Source: Mastigias papua
Lineage: Eukaryota > Cnidaria > Scyphozoa > Rhizostomeae > Mastigiidae
Direction: 5' to 3'
NCBI GenBank assembly: GCA_964019165.1
Contig: OZ025281.1
Location: 14,131,862 to 14,195,861, forward strand
Length of the DNA stretch: 64,000 nt
A program made the translations under genes and the position numbers. The notes beneath the pieces are model-generated. The model worked only from the letters and a program-made list of their open reading frames with translations. It was not told where the DNA came from and did not search any database. This document shows positions 40,336-55,374 of the stretch, in pieces (within the stretch, counting starts at the first letter, position 1; each line of letters opens with the position of its first letter).

Positions 40336-43300
40336 GGTGAGGAATAAACAAACAACCAAGCAAGCAATCAAACAAACAAGCAAATAAACAAGAAGTAGAA
40401 GACCAAGTAGCTACTATTGACTACAATGAAATCAGGACAGGTCCAAGGTTTGTTTCTGCGGCATAAAATAAAGCATGCTGATCGGCTGGTTATGTTGCAG
40501 ATTTTTCTAATGATGAAGCTAAGATGACCTTTATCAATATTCAAATCCTTAAAACAAACCAAAAAAATAATAATAATAATGATAATACTTCTTATAATAC
40601 CAAATGATGTTGGAGCTATAAAGAAGATTGCCTTGTTGGGAACAGCTAGAGTCCTGAGAAAGGTGTTAGAGTTAGGAACGAAGGATTTCCTCTTAGCCCT
40701 TGGTCATTTTGTTACGACCTGCCTAGCAGATGTAATAACGGCAATTCAAGCAGCCTGATCAAATGCTGATTACATATATAATATTGCAATATTTTGACAT
40801 GTTAACTTGTTCAGCTTGTAGTCAGCTGTTAAAAACCAAGGACCTGTATCTATGTATCTATATATTTAACAAAGGCTATAGTACTAAAAACTGTTAACAA
40901 TTAAAGTTATTACAAAAGTTTTAAAATATACACAGATGTAACTTATAACTTAGCAGCTTTGTAGCTGGTCTTAAACTTCAAAATCGACACAGACAAAAAT
41001 AAATGCTAACTTTTTCACACAAATAGGCGATGATGCACGGAAAGTGCTGTGCATTTATATGAGCAAAATATCCTGTTGAGAAGGCATGTGACATTAGTGA
41101 CATGCCATCCCTAGTATCACACTAGTTTATGGGTATTCCAATAAGATAACTCCTTTGCATGGCCTAAAGTTATGTTTTTTGACTGAGATGAAGAGCAAAG
41201 ATCCACCTTGGAAATAACCGTTAAAACAGGAAATAACCGTTAAAACAGTACAGTATTGTGTGTATTATGTTATTTTAATAGGATGATAGACTTGTGTTGA
41301 AGTTTACGGCTGATGTTTGGAACAATTTGTGGCAAGCAATGCACTAGGCATTCATCGATCCAATTGCAACTTAATGCAAACCATGATTGAAAAAGTCTGC
41401 ATTAGAGGCATGATTGCTCATAAGCATGAAAATCTACTGCTGTTTTGATGATTACGAAATATTGGAGTTATATTTTGAAACATTCGGAAGTTGATTTGTC
41501 TTAAGATGACTACAAATGACGACACAGAAATTTGGCACAGAATCACATGTCCCAGATACGCACAAAAACTTTTACCTATATATAAACACCACTTTCATAA
41601 ACTCTCGATATTTCGTTATCTTCAACCACCCAATATCTAGTTCTTTTCTCTGTCTAGTGGCTGTGCAGCATTGGGATCTCCCTGTCGTTTTTATAGACTC
41701 GCTTTTGAAGGTTATCAAGCAAACTTAGATGGCAATTATAGGTTAACATACTATCTAGAGTTGCTGTGATTGCCAAATTTCACTGCGTTTGCATACGTGC
41801 TGCCAAATGCGATTAGCACAAATGAGGAACGCTATTCTCCTTTATTAAGAAACACCTCACTGGCAGAGAGAGAATATGAACGAGAGCATCAATGTTTTTG
41901 CAAAAAGAGCTTCATCCGCATACCTTATCTGCAGACATTTTGTTCCGTTGATTTTCCTCAGAGTCTTGATGTTCTGTTAGGAGAGAAGATACAGATTACT
42001 TCAAATCCACAACTTAACTGTGCTTTAACATATACTACTGGTCCTTCAAGCAACTGCCCTTTTTGTTGATCACAGATTCTATTCACTTAGCAGGAAGTTA
42101 AAATTTGCAATAGCCAAATGCCTTTTCTCCAGAGAACTGCAGCTTTCATACAAGTGCAACTATGATCTTGAATTAGCTTTGCATCTAGCGGCATAATTTC
42201 AATTATTAATCAATTTTAGCAGTTTCAATAGTTTACAAAGCTATGACCCTCCCTCCCTTGAGCACACAAGAGAAAATTCTTTCTTATCAAAGCGATTTCA
42301 TCTGTTGCGGGTACACGTTTGTTGAAAAACAGCTCATAACTAATGCTTCCCCTCTCCAAAACGCTAATTTCACGTTCCAAGTGAAAAGTAATTTTTAATG
42401 GCTGATTGAAAAGAATTTCGACGTCTGCAGGATATGTTTTGTACTTTTTGCTTCAACGAGTGTCCTCTGCCATTTATCTCGTGATCTAACAGCTGATGAC
42501 TCACTTCACTGATAGCAGTTCGATTCGACGAAGAAAACTAGTGGTAATGATGATTCCAAGTGATAAACGATCAGACACATTATAAAACTTGGTCGAAAGT
42601 GCCTTATCTATATTCACTACAATGCCTTTGTGTGTCTAGTTGGTCTTCCCATAGCACCCTGAGCATACAACATTGCAATGAGCACCTAGTCTACAAAGTT
42701 GTGTTACTTTTGACACTTGTAAACAAGCAATTTGATGAGAGCTGGCATGCAATTAAAGTAATTCCTCCCAATGTTATGGTTTCTAAGAGTGCCTGCGCTG
42801 CAAATGAGCAGACAAACCAAATACAATGAAATCCCGTTGTTCAGCAATTCTAGTGACAGAAAAGCATTGGAAAGCAACAATCAACGATTTTAAAAATGTA
42901 TAACTGGTATCGTCGCAAAGTAATGTATTTCTGAAACGGTAATATTGCTGAAATATCCAATGATTGCTAGCAGCAAAGAATATAAATATTGAAATATTGG
43001 AATGCCAGTTAATAGCTTAGAAGTATGTGCTTAAAAAGAAGGTATCTTGAAATAGAACGAGCTTATCTTTTGGTCCAAATGTGGTATTGAAAGATTTGCT
43101 GTAATGTAATGCTCGATGCTTGACGTACCTTTGTTTCTGTAAATCTTGTCTTTGCGTTAACCTAGGAGCTACAACGCAATATATCCTAGACAAGTGTCGC
43201 TGGGCTCCTTCTTTATATACTGGGTAATTACGGAGGACAAGAAGAAGGTGGTTTTCATCTAATTAGAACAATTGAAGCGAGATTTAGTGTATTTAATGAT

Positions 43301-44845
43301 GTTTTCTGGTGATTTTCAAATGCCTTAATTTCGATATCATGTAAATCTATTAAGCTAAGAATGTATCAAACAAATTAATAAAGAGAGAATGAAACCTGGA
43401 TGTGTCTAAGCCAAGAGATTGCTAGATTTATCTTTGTGACAAAAACCGCGTTGTCGTTTAGCCTTGGATAAGGTGTACTGGCATTGGTTGGCTAGGCCAT
43501 TTCAAAACAAGACATGAAAATTCAGATTTGCACGGCTTTTGATAATTTGTTATTTGCTCGGGAATTACTAACAATAGCGGTTGTGAATGCACGAGGGAAG
43601 ATGGAGCTAAGCTGAAACTAAAGACAATCTATGAATAAGACGCTAAACTTTGAAGGAAGTAAATTCTTTTTAATTTATCATTTTGAGGAATCAATGGGAT
43701 CCGAAGTATTACAAAAAATCATGGCAATGATCCGTAACAATAGAAGGCTTGATCCTTTTTCATGATGGAAAGCCCATTCGCAGATAGGAATATGAATCAT
43801 ACAGGCCGAAATTCAAAATGTAATTGCCTCAGGCAATGCCAGCTGTATTTGGAAGAATAGATTCAAGTTATATTGAATGGTCACTTGTGCTAACACTTCT
43901 ATAGCATTCAAGCAAAGTGAAATGAAATGGAAATTAGAGGAAGATGATACGTCAGGAATGATATGTTCAATGCAGAAGGCATGCAGTAGAATTTTGCAGG
44001 TGATGCTCGCAGACCTTCGAACGCATGAGAGGCTCTGTATCATTGTCAGTGCGTACATCCAAGCACGGCACAACTGGGAGACTTTAGACTTTCCTAGACC
44101 ACGCACCTTAGTACCAAACTTTTCAGACTAAATCTAATACTTGAGATCCTTTTCTGGCCATTCTAGAAGATAAATTTAACAAGTTTTCCTTCGTGTAAAA
44201 TCCAATCATGGGTTCATCTTATGTCACTTTGCGAAATTATCACCCCCTTCCCCTATATAAATCATGCCGGCATCCTTAAAATCAAACAATCTTCTCGTTA
44301 AAATGTACACTTAATTGGTACCAATTAAACTATCTTGGCAAGACAATAATCGTTTGCCAATATCGTTGACATTATGGGCCTAGCGGGACAAACTGCTTTG
44401 TACACAATGGGTAATTGATTTGTTTGAACAGCATTGATTGCAGCCCATCCTTTAAACCTACTCAAACAAACAATGTTTATTTGTAATCCATTTAGAATAC
44501 AAGGTTTGCTACCTTGAGGTGGCTTGTCACAATAACTCTATTCAGAAATAAATTTTTTCTTAAGCATTGTAACTCTAAGGCAGCAAGTAAGTTTACACTC
44601 TGATTTAAGGCAATGATCTAATGCATTGACACCCAGTTCTTAAATTTAGAAGCACTAAGCAGCTTATTTTCAATGTTAATCATATTTTCAATATTAATCT
44701 ATACTTTCAATATAATCCGCTTTATTACGTATAATAACACTGTTCCCTTTTTAAAGTCTAAAGAAACTCTGTTCTTAGTCTCTGTAGCATTTCTATGAGC
44801 TGGCAATTCAGATTTAATACACTCAAGTCACATTAAATGGTTACT
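40336..44845. other. Gene-poor intergenic DNA
   Basis: AT-rich; several open frames of 70-100 codons (e.g. 41770-42069) lack splice borders, motifs or repeats that would support a gene. It may hold the upstream exon and promoter of the FGF gene, but none can be pinned down. Confidence 0.5.
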
Positions 44846-45259
44846 TAAGGTGGATTTCCATTCAGGGATTTTTGTCGCGCGTCCGAATTTTTCCGATCAA
44901 CTCTTTGCGATGGCGCTTTTTGTCGCGCGCTCGACTTTCTGCAATCGACTCTTGATGAATAGTTAAGCTTACATTAAGGACGTTTACTTGCTCGGGAACA
45001 TCTTTGTATCCTGTGGCCATCAACAACTGCTCGATATTAACAAATTGCTTTTGCTAAGACGCAATTTCTAGTTGATTTTCAAAGCAAGTGGCTTTGCGCT
45101 TTTGGTCGATCGCAAAAAGTCGGATGAACTTCTACATTTTTTGCGTTCGCGCGCCCAGTTCAAGCTATCAGTTTTTAGACAATACACATGCCCAGATTAA
45201 AATGCCATCGCAAAATGTCGAGCGCGCGACAAAAAGCACGGAATGAAAATCCACTTTTA
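44846..45259. mobile_element. TIR MITE with TTA (or TTAA) duplication, 408 bp
   Basis: The ends are AGGTGGATTTCCATTC and GAATGAAAATCCACTT (inverse, few mismatches), flanked by TTA/TTAA. Subterminal TTTTTGTCGCGCGCTCGAC is repeated in inverted form near the right end. TTA would fit PIF/Harbinger; TTAA would fit piggyBac. Confidence 0.8.
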
Positions 45260-46845
45260 ATTAGCTCTGCTATAATAAGGGGAAGGCAACCCGGAGAATA
45301 GCAGTGGAAAGATCATAGCATGCTTTTCGTATTGTCACAGAAGCAATATCATTGAATATCAAACCATTAATGATTAAAAAGCTTTTAAATATTGCTTCAT
45401 TTTACGAAACCATTGCCAGTTGCCAATCCTTTCATTTTATGTGAAGTTATAAGTCCTTCACCTCCCACTCCAGCTACCCTATTGTTTTTTACCCAAGAGC
45501 CCAGCTCTACTAAATTCTATTCATAATCTACACTCTACAGAGGCGCCGTAGAGGTAAGCTTGGAAGAACCCAGCCCCCTTTGTTTAATAAGGAGAGTCTT
45601 TTCGAAGGGAGGGCTTAGATCCCATTCGATGAGTGTATGTTAAATTGATAAACTCTTAGGTTGTTGGTATTAACCAGCCCTTTATCATGGCTTTACGTAC
45701 ATTTATTTAGCTACGTCAATTACGTTCAACTTTTGTATGACTTTGTATGTAGTCTGAACAGCATGAATGAAGGATAGTGTGTTATAGTGGGCATGGTCCA
45801 TAGAATGGCCTAAAGTGCAGCCCTTTTCTTAATTACATTGTTAAAACGACACCCCTCCTGCGCAGAACTTTTTGATATGTATAGGTATAACTGTGCTGCG
45901 CTTTCGTGGCGTGCGTGTAAAAACTTGTATCATTTAGCTTAAGCTTTATATCGAATCACTTGCGCGTGTTTGAATTGAGAGCTGTTCCGATACAACTTTA
46001 GTTTTGGGTCAAAAAGGAATCCAATAAATTGTAAATGGAGTCGGAGCTAGCTTGTTGCGAAAGTCGATTTGATTTGTCTCGTTCTTGATGTAGCATTATA
46101 TGGCAAAAGTGAGTTCCGTCTCCTCTTTTATCCCCCCCGGCCCCCCTGTCTTTTAGTCTATCCTGAATTAGCTCTGAGTTATATAATTTCACAGTCTTCT
46201 GCTATGAGCTACAAAGCTTTGGAAAGACATTTGCTTTGCTATTTTTTGGGTTTTTTCCCTGAAATCGCCATGACTTGGAAAAAAGAAATCTTCAAAGGGG
46301 GGCAATGAGGGGCTGATCTATCAACGGGTATACAGTTGCCTATTTTTGAAATAATAAAAGTGGTATGTGGCTGCTGTGTAACGATTCTAGCCTTGAGCAT
46401 TTGGTGAGAAGTACTGTTTGGTCGACTTTTTATGCTTCGTTCTACGAAAATATTCTCGGCAAATCTCATTCACTTTCGGGAATGTCGGAAAAATAAAAAC
46501 TGAATTCTGTTTCTTGGCCAGCTATGGTGTTGAAGTTGTAGGGGGAATGAAGTTCCGTAAATGAAAAATATTTGCTTGTGATACCTGACTTTTCATTTTG
46601 TGCTGTCGAGCGAAGTTAGAAATAGACGAGAGTGCTGAAGTCAGCAAGTTTTCTTGCTTGCGTGCGAAAGATGCTTGAAGCAAGTCAATTCAGTTAAATG
46701 AAAATGGATAGTTCATGATTAGCGTTTGCAATTTACATAAATTATAGTAAGTAAGCAAGAGGTTCAAACGAATGAGGAAAATATGTGAAACGAGTTAACT
46801 GAAAAATTTTGGAATCGAAATTCATGAAGCAAATCGACCATGTGC

Positions 46846-46910
<65 letters not shown>

Positions 46911-48532
46911 CGTGTGTGCTAGTGGCAACGAGGCATTCCTGGGGCACTCAAGGAGATGCACCCTCCCTTGCTAAATCTGTAGGAGCTGTTGGGGGGTCGC
47001 AGTCCACCTTAGAATGTCAAGTGTTTTGAAATATGTTTTCAATTTGCTTTTACTTTGTTCGCGATTTACAACCTCGCTTTATATTTTGTTTTAATAACTG
47101 CAACAATGCATTGCAAGTGCTGTATAAGATTCAGTAGAACACCGAGAAATGAATTGGATTCACTATACGGAACTTGAAATGCCTCCAAAAAGAGAATTCT
47201 GTTTTGAGCCAGGCTTATTATTAAATATTTAGTACTACACTGCTCGGTGGTTCATCACTTTTAAGGACTTTCAATGAAGATAAGAGTGTCCCTTTCAAAA
47301 GACCAAAATTTTTTCCAAACGAATGAAATACTAGACTGGTATTTGTTGCACTGTAGTATTGAGTAGTCTGCTATCTCCAGACATTCCCAGCGTCTCGAAA
47401 GCAAGACAATCTGGGAGTATGGTAATGTGGAGGAGACACAGTCGATTCTAGCCCTGGTTGGGGGAATAAGACAACATTTCAATGGTTCTGTTTTTAGTTT
47501 GTTCATGGCTGTCATCAAACACCCCCAAGTACAAATGTCAACAGCGTCTGACAGGCTGTCCTTGTTAAGGGGGACTACTGTTTCGGGTATATTATTGACA
47601 CTGACGGATTTACATGGCTGCGACAACACCCCTGATGTTTGTAAAAAATCTCAGTACTAAGTACTGATTTTATTCAACGTGATATTGAATTTATCAGGAA
47701 GAGTTTCCATTGTCAAAAATTTATCATACGTTCAATTTAGGAACATTTTTGTTGCACTCCGTCTTAAAATATGTTGTCGTAAGTTCGTTCCTTTTTTTAT
47801 TCTCATAAAATTTGCAATAATAAACACTTAAAATACAAAAGCAAAGTGAGCATGGAGCTACATAACAACCCTAAGACTTACATTTAATATAAAGACACAA
47901 GAATTACAAAATTGTTACATAAATATTAAGCTACAAAAGTAACTAGAGTGGTGTTGCCCGTAGTGCCCAAAGTACGTTCTAGGCTGTTGCTGAGAAAGGA
48001 TTCAGAAATACTTGGTCAGGACGTATTCAGAGAAGGAATTAAAGAGCTGCTGCAATGCAGATGCGATTGAAAATGAGACGAAATTTAATAAGGAGCTCAT
48101 TGGGATGTTTTATTTTTCCAGCGACGAGTGTAACCGAGTTTGTCATGCAGTAAACTTCAAAGAACGCTGTCTTTGTCTGGTCGTAATTCGAAAGCTAGGT
48201 ACTGTTACAGTATTTTTGGAAACTTATGACGATTTTGCTACAAGGATATCATATTTAAGTCAGGATGATCAGCAGATCCAGACCAATTACTATTCCCGGG
48301 AACTTTTTACATAAAACATTAGGAAACACGTCATAATTAAGAGCAGACAATGCGCCCGTATCAGATAAAGTTCTTTTAAGTTTGCATCAGGGCTTTTAAC
48401 GTGCAGTACTACACAAGTGTTCAGTTCTAAATACTTTGTGTGCAGTTCTAGAGAGAGGATTCTAAGGCAAAGTTTCAGTGCATGCTCGTCAGGTGCATGT
48501 TGTTATGCTTGTAAGAATCAAGGATTTTTCCT
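45260..48532. other. Gene-poor DNA with a (TG)n tract at 46843-46916
   Basis: Only the TG microsatellite is recognisable. Open frames at 47261-47660 occur on both strands but have no support. Confidence 0.5.
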
Positions 48533-48821
<289 letters not shown>

Positions 48822-49112
48822 TAGCAGCAAGAATTATGTGTAGCGCTATTTTATCCGTAAAACAAAACCTTGGTTTGCCTTTAAGAACAATACCTTTCTG
48901 TTGCTTTCAGCAACAAATGGCTTTGTCATCGCTTCGATGAGAAGGTTGCCTTGTACGTATACTTGACTTTATTCCACGAAATGATATATACATATACATG
49001 AAAAATATGTTCTACAGGTGCGGCCAGGTGCATGGTTGATTCCAGTCCACAAAATCTCAGGAGAGAAACCGTTGATAACCCTGGGTTGGCGGTATACTTT
49101 CTGAAAATTATT

Positions 49113-49165
49113 TTCAATTATTATTATTATTATTATTAATTATTATTATTATTATTAATTATTAG
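49113..49165. repeat. (ATT)n microsatellite
   Basis: ATT trinucleotides with AATT interruptions. Confidence 0.9.
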
Positions 49166-49699
49166 CTCCAAATGCACAGGCAGACAAGCTGCTCGGTTCA
49201 CCTGATCTGCATTGAACCTTGAGTAATTACAATTTGCAACTTTACCCCTTCTGTGAAATTTCTTGCATTCCTAGTTTCCTTCACGCTAGTAAATGCATTG
49301 GAAGTTCTTTCAATTCTACCATTCAATTTTTTATTAATATGCTACATCACTAACTACATCCTCGGGTCTTGCGCACAGAACTACAACCTGTTTACTTGCT
49401 GCTATAATTTTGCTTTTCCTTGAATAGATGTCCACACTTGATCTACATGACAATTTTTGCGAGACTGTCGTCATAAATCATTCTCCGTCATAAATTCGAC
49501 TTACTACTGAGGGTAAGTTGTTGATAACCATTTAATCTATTCTTTATTTGTCTAACTTTGCCCTATCTGACTTGATTCTTCTAGAGAAGAGACCCGGCAG
49601 TAGAATTAGGGATAGTATGGAGCCACTTATCTTACTCTTGCATTTGCATAAAACCATTGTGTCCGCTACCTGTCACTAGCACAGTGAACAAATAGCTTA

Positions 49700-49800
49700 C
49701 CCTAGAGCAAAGATAACTCAAATAGCTCAGTAGTACCGCACTCTATGTACAAAGTCTAGAATCTCGGATTCGAATCCGAGTTAGGTCAGTTATTACCGTA
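49700..49800 (+). mobile_element. tRNA-like sequence (SINE head or tRNA pseudogene)
   Basis: TAGCTCAGTAGTACCGC resembles a D-arm/box A. CTCGGATTCGAATCCGAG forms a perfect T-arm/box B. No matching acceptor stem is visible, so a functional tRNA is unlikely. Confidence 0.5.
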
Positions 49801-52800
49801 GTTCTAGTCGTCATGTATAAACGCTGCCTATGATTGGCTGTCGTCCTACCAGTGGTATGATTCCCAACAGTAATCTAAGCTACTTCTGTCTTTCCTACAA
49901 GTTGCCTATATGTCACGGAGTACAACTTCAATCATTAGAGCTCCTTTTTCTTTCTCTGATCATTGCTTGCGATTTGTCACTTGCATGTCGTATCAGATTT
50001 CTGTTATGATGCGATGATCATAGTAATACTTACTTGGTTATATTCTTTTGTAAAATAAAAGGAGAATGAACTTGATCCACATTTAAGGCCATTCAAAATA
50101 TCTCTCTTTCTATTATCAGTTAATACCCGGGATTGAAGAGACGTGAGGACCCTTGGGCTAAGCCCCCCTTTTAATTTTTGATGAGGGGCTGAGTCCATCT
50201 TTTCCTTTTCTGAATAAATGTAATTTAATCATAATAATTGTAATTATGAGTCAGGTAAATAGAATGGGTTCTTAATAAATATCATACTAGCACTGTTCTG
50301 TTGATTGTTCCTAACAGACATCTATGTCTCACTAGATTCCAATCAAGTATTTGTGCTTCTGGAAGCTTTGAAAAACTGTAAAAGGTCCGGTTTCATCAGC
50401 GATCTGTTTCGATCACTCCCTTGACAATAGAAAGAGCTCCTTTTGTCCAAAAACTGTACTCCACGGCTCACAATCACGTGAAATAATATCAACTGAACCT
50501 TCACCACAATGTTTTAACAGTTCATCACGAATACAGTCTCTATCTGATGATTCATTTACCACTAATACAGTCTCTATCTGGGGATATCTGCCTGGTTACA
50601 TGCTCATTTCCTGCTCTTATTAGTTTACACTTCCAGTCACGTGGTTGGCTTTTAACAGTTTGACTTTTAAATATTCGATTCTCAATTTTTTGTCTCCAAT
50701 TGCTTTAAGTGTCCATTATGAATTTTCAATCTTTCACTTACCTCAGACTTTCCGGTTCCTCACTAGAGCTCTGTAGCACTGTTTTGCTTAACTAAGTTAC
50801 TCGAAAGTTTAGCTTTTACAGTATCCACTCTCTGAATTCCTGAATGGACTAGAATTTGCTTGGTAGCAACGTGGCCTGGATCTCAAAAGCCTTCGTAAAA
50901 ACGCAAGATATGGGTCTTTTCTCTAACTTACAAAATCACGCAAAGATTTCAATATCATCGTCCTTTTGCGATACGCTGAACATTTATGCTTTATGCCGCA
51001 TAATTTAGGTTCATATCATTGTGAGTTCTTTTAGGAGATAATTGATACTTTTGTCTAGGCTTAGATGAGACTTAATTGTATAGGTATATCCGTTCTTTAG
51101 TTTTATCAAACATTTGAGGTACTACGGGTTTAATAGCGTGGATACCGCTAATAGCAATAGAATCTCATAGGCTTCTGCTGTGCAGATCTTGCTTAGCAAG
51201 CTCATTCGAGGCCTTTTCTTAAATATTGTAAATGTGATTAGCAGTGACAAGCCATTGTAAAAAACAGGTGCGCTCAATACGGCGCTGCAAGCACTCGAAT
51301 ATTAGCAAATGATCCCGTATGGGCCCAAGGATACCATTCGATTATCTTTTGATTCCATGTTTCGAGGCCTTTTATGAAATCACTGATGCGTGAAGTCAGC
51401 TTTAGTTTACTAGATCTCTATTGCTTTAATGTCAAACTCTATGCCAACTGTTTGATAATTATCATGCACTGCACAATGTACCAATCTGGCAATTCTAGGG
51501 GATCTGGCTTCATGCATAGCTATAAATGTACAGGAGAACTTACCTGCGTTTGTAAAACCGGAGAGCTGGCCTTTGGTTCTACCACTATGTCTTGTGAACT
51601 TTGCTATATCAGCCTTTGCTACGCTTTCTGACTGTCCTTTGGCTGCTTTATTGTAGCTAATCTTTGCTCTGCGCTGCCCAAATCGGAAATGATCGATTTC
51701 CTAACCTTTCTGACCTTTTATTGTATACCAAGTTCAGACAGCTGTTCTGACATCTTCTGAATAATGCGCGTGCTCTAAAGCGCAAAGGTCACACATGATA
51801 TCTTTCAAATATCGACTGTAAAATCATAAAGGCATCGAAAAAGCGTTTAGATATTTTTCACCGAATAAAACCACGCGTGCAAATGAACATCGATTCGCTC
51901 TTTAACTTTAATGAAGAGGTTTCCCCCATAATAGAAGCGATCCAGGCAGTTAACTGCAGGTGCATCACAATAATTGTCACAATTGCGTTCGAGTAATTTC
52001 TATGCGTGCATCTATTCTTTATTTTGAGCATGCGTGTATCTATTGTTTATTTTGAGCAGGCTCAAGCCGTGCAAATACCCCGTTAGATAATAGTAAGGTA
52101 TTATTGTATAGCTACGTGTATTCTTGACCAAGAAAAGTGGTGAGAGGTTAAGATAGCGTTTAGTCCCATATGGAACTCCGTTCGTTGGAAGGTGTCTGCT
52201 TGAGAGAAAACTTATCCTGTGTTTTTTAGCGAATGCAAATGAATTGCCAAGCACCTAAGCTATTGCCCCAACACAGTTTCAAACTATCGATTTTCCACAC
52301 TGCAGATGAGAGCACGCTCCAGCCACATGTGCTTATGGAAAGAATTCCGTAGGAATAGTCACGATATCTCCTTTGTACTTAATAGCTACTAGCTATATAC
52401 ATTTTGAAATAAGAATATTGAACTATTTGCTGAGTCTCAATATTTTTAAAATTGTTTGACTCTGAGCCTAAGATCATTCTAAAGTTCTAGCGACTTTGAG
52501 CATTAAATGCTCCTATAGGCTCCCAGCCAGGATAAGTGAAGTTCACACTTGGTTTGTTTTCTAAAGAAAGCTCTAATATGCAAAACCAACCGTCAATGCA
52601 GCTCGACCCAAGCATAATTATTAAATTATTCCTAAATTTCAGAGATTTTGAACCTTAATATCCTTATATGCTAGATATAACAGCCTACTCAAAATACAAT
52701 AAAACAAACAACAAGCAAACAAACATAGGCTATATTCTTATACAAAAAAGAGTTTGTATGTGGATGCATACTATTACCCACCAGAGAGTTAATTTGTTTT

Positions 52801-53021
52801 AAAAATTGCCCACTCGGCAGTCAAGCTAAAATTAATTCTTACATCAAGTATTTCAAGTGTGTTGATGAAGATTGCTCCGTCGTACATAAATTATATACCA
52901 TATGAAAGCATTTATCGCGTACGTTACGAATATGCAACCATATCTGCTGCATTCCACATGAGAGGGAAACTATAACGAAAAGACACTTATTTAACTAAAT
53001 CTGCTGTACCTTATTGATTCA
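49801..53021. other. Gene-poor DNA
   Basis: Nothing beyond scattered AT-rich sequence and a short hairpin near 50155-50195 (ggctaagccccc / gggggctgag-like) was recognised. Confidence 0.5.
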
Positions 53022-53084
53022 AAAGTCGCGCTTCTCATGTGCTTAATTCTCGAGTTAAGTTTGGTACATGAGAAGTGCGACTTT
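53022..53084. repeat. Inverted repeat, 19-nt arms
   Basis: AAAGTCGCGCTTCTCATGT and ACATGAGAAGTGCGACTTT are inverse with one mismatch, around a 25-nt loop that itself contains TTAATTCTCGAGTTAA. It could be a very short MITE or a transcribed hairpin. Confidence 0.8.
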
Positions 53085-54549
53085 CAGAGTGGGCCCCACT
53101 CTCTTTCAAGACTGCTGTACCCATCTGTTGTACTATTGTAACTACTTCTTGCTCACTGATGTGTACACTGGTGTACTAGACATAAATCTTTATACTATTG
53201 ACGATCCTGAAATGGATCTCATGTAGCGTGAAATTGGTCGCATCAATGTACAGTCTACCTGGCTAAATATGAAATTACTTATGAAGACTTTGTGCAACTA
53301 AAACATGTCAAAGGGTTTCATTTTCATTTCGATTAATTTCATTTCAGATATTTGGAATGATTGCTTATCATCACTCTCGTACGTTTTGAGAGTTGTATTT
53401 GTGGCTGTAGTTATAGAACACTGCCCCGAAAGTAAAATTTAGGCAGGCAATGGTTTATTTTTATTATCAAAGGACTTGCAGAGATTTTATAGTTGAGAGC
53501 TCTAATTGCGAAGTACAGGGGTGCTGTGGAGAATATTGCGTCTTGTTGTAATGAAATTGAGCTAAAGAGGTCAAAAATGAGTGCTCAATGGGCGTATGTG
53601 ATTCCCATGTTGAATGAATTCCTATCTAGAGGAGGGAAGAATGATGCAAGGATGAAAAGAATATGTGTGTGAGTGTGTGTCGTCCTACTTCAATTCAAAA
53701 CCTTTAATACAATAGCTTCAAAAGATATAAAAATAATAGATGCTATTCAATTTAAAAAAATAGATACAGTTGAAAATATAGCTAGTTAAACATTACATAA
53801 CAATAGAAGCTATACGTTAGGGGTTATAACTGAGAGACTCTGGGCCACAGACTCTCTGCCAATTTGAAAAAAAAGAACTTCCACACCTCAATGATTAATA
53901 GCATCACATCATCCACGAGAGAACGTGGCAAAGTAAGCAATTCAATCTCTGGAAGCCAGACAGCAAGGAAACATTTTCCGTAGCCTAATATCGGGAACTC
54001 TATCTTGTCAATCTTAAAGAATGTCAATTGCTTCTTTCAGACAGGATTTAGCTATGGTTAATGTCACTTTGAATTGAAGAAGAGAATCAATTTCGACATG
54101 AGTATGTATGAATCAGACTTAAGTAAAAACTGTAAAGGGAAGGGGCTGGTGGGGCTCAGCTTTTAGAAGAATAGCTGCCCCATTCTCTTATCTCCTGGTA
54201 CTGCTCTTGAACCAGACTAGCCGCTCTTTTCATTATTTCTAACATACATCATCGTCCCACCAGTTTACAATGGAGCATTGATGCATCAAAATGCTTACAA
54301 AATCTATTATTGATATGGTATTGTATGCACTTTGTTTAATCTGAGACAGTTGCTGAAGGGCCTAGAAGCAGCCATCATTCATAACTATGTTGAGCAGATT
54401 TAAATTCCTAGCTTTCTGTTGAACACTAGATCTTTCGGACATTGATCTTTCACATGTCAATGAGGCACAAACTGTGCAGAGATGTAAGATTGTGGATTTT
54501 CCTTGTCTGAGCAAAATAAGGGTATGATATCAATGTGAATCTTTTAAAG
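53085..54549. other. Gene-poor DNA
   Basis: No gene or repeat was recognised. Confidence 0.45.
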
Positions 54550-54772
54550 CTGTTGTTCCGAATCTTTTTTAATTATTTTATATGGTGATCCCCTACACCA
54601 TACTTTCTCGAAGCAAGGTCCCCTGATGGGATGAATACACCTTATGACTACTATCCTTTAATTATCAGCTGGGATATAAGCTAATAAAACAAAGCGACGA
54701 ACAAGGGAAAGCAACCTCTCGTGGTTTACTGAAATCTTTCACGGTCTCCCGGAACACAATTTGGGAACCACT
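54550..54772. mobile_element. hAT-like MITE, 'GGTTCCCAA' end family
   Basis: The right end TTTGGGAACCACTG is the inverse of the degenerate left end CTGTTGTTCCGAATC. It shares the GGTTCCCAAA end with the element at 27105-27350. The flanking duplication is degraded (tttaaag / ttcaaaag). Confidence 0.6.
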
Positions 54773-54844
54773 GTTCAAAAGCAAAACTTGAATACAACTA
54801 ACTGTTCGATGAATACAAAAATTTGCAAGTATTTTAAAACAGAA

Positions 54845-54945
54845 TCTGACAATAGATAACTCGACTTGCTGATAACTTAAACTTAGAACAAATTTTCAAT
54901 AGACATGAGAGTTTGATTTATCGAATGTGATCTGTATATCAAAAG
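54845..54945. mobile_element. MITE copy 3, 'ATAACTCGA' family
   Basis: GACAATAGATAACTCGACTT and the inverted right part GAGTTTGATTTATCGAATGT flank a short interior with 'aacaaattttcaatagacatgag'. It matches copies at 1290 and 10570. Confidence 0.55.
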
Positions 54946-55374
54946 CAAGTTTAAGTAAATGCATCCTTGGATATTATTATATAGGTAAATGATTTCTGGC
55001 GACCAGACACCCGACTGAAAAAAAGCAATATTATTCTTGCATGTACACCAAACTATTGTACTCCTATAAGCATCAGGTCGTAGGATTATTTCTATTTATC
55101 GCATATTAGAAACTTTACAATATATTTAACATCTGTAAAATTTCCCACAAGAAACTACTAAACTGTAATCTTTGACTTGTGTCATTTCTATCTTTGTCTT
55201 TGATATTATCTTTATCCTGCAGCTGTGATGGATAATCAATTCTGCACGGATATCCAGTCGCATCACGAATGTTGTTCGCAGAAAACGCTCAGTAGTCGAT
55301 GAACATAGAGAACAACATGCTGATTTCCATTGTTTATCAAAATTATCATGCTAAAACGTTTAGAAACAACAATT

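Noticed and set aside
41770..42069. 99-codon open frame as a gene
   Set aside because: No exon borders, domain, signal peptide or composition change; within expectation for random AT-rich sequence.
47261..47660. Overlapping open frames on both strands
   Set aside because: Mutual shadows with no motif or splice context.
49700..49800. Functional tRNA gene
   Set aside because: T-arm and D-arm resemblance only; no acceptor-stem pairing or anticodon arm identified.
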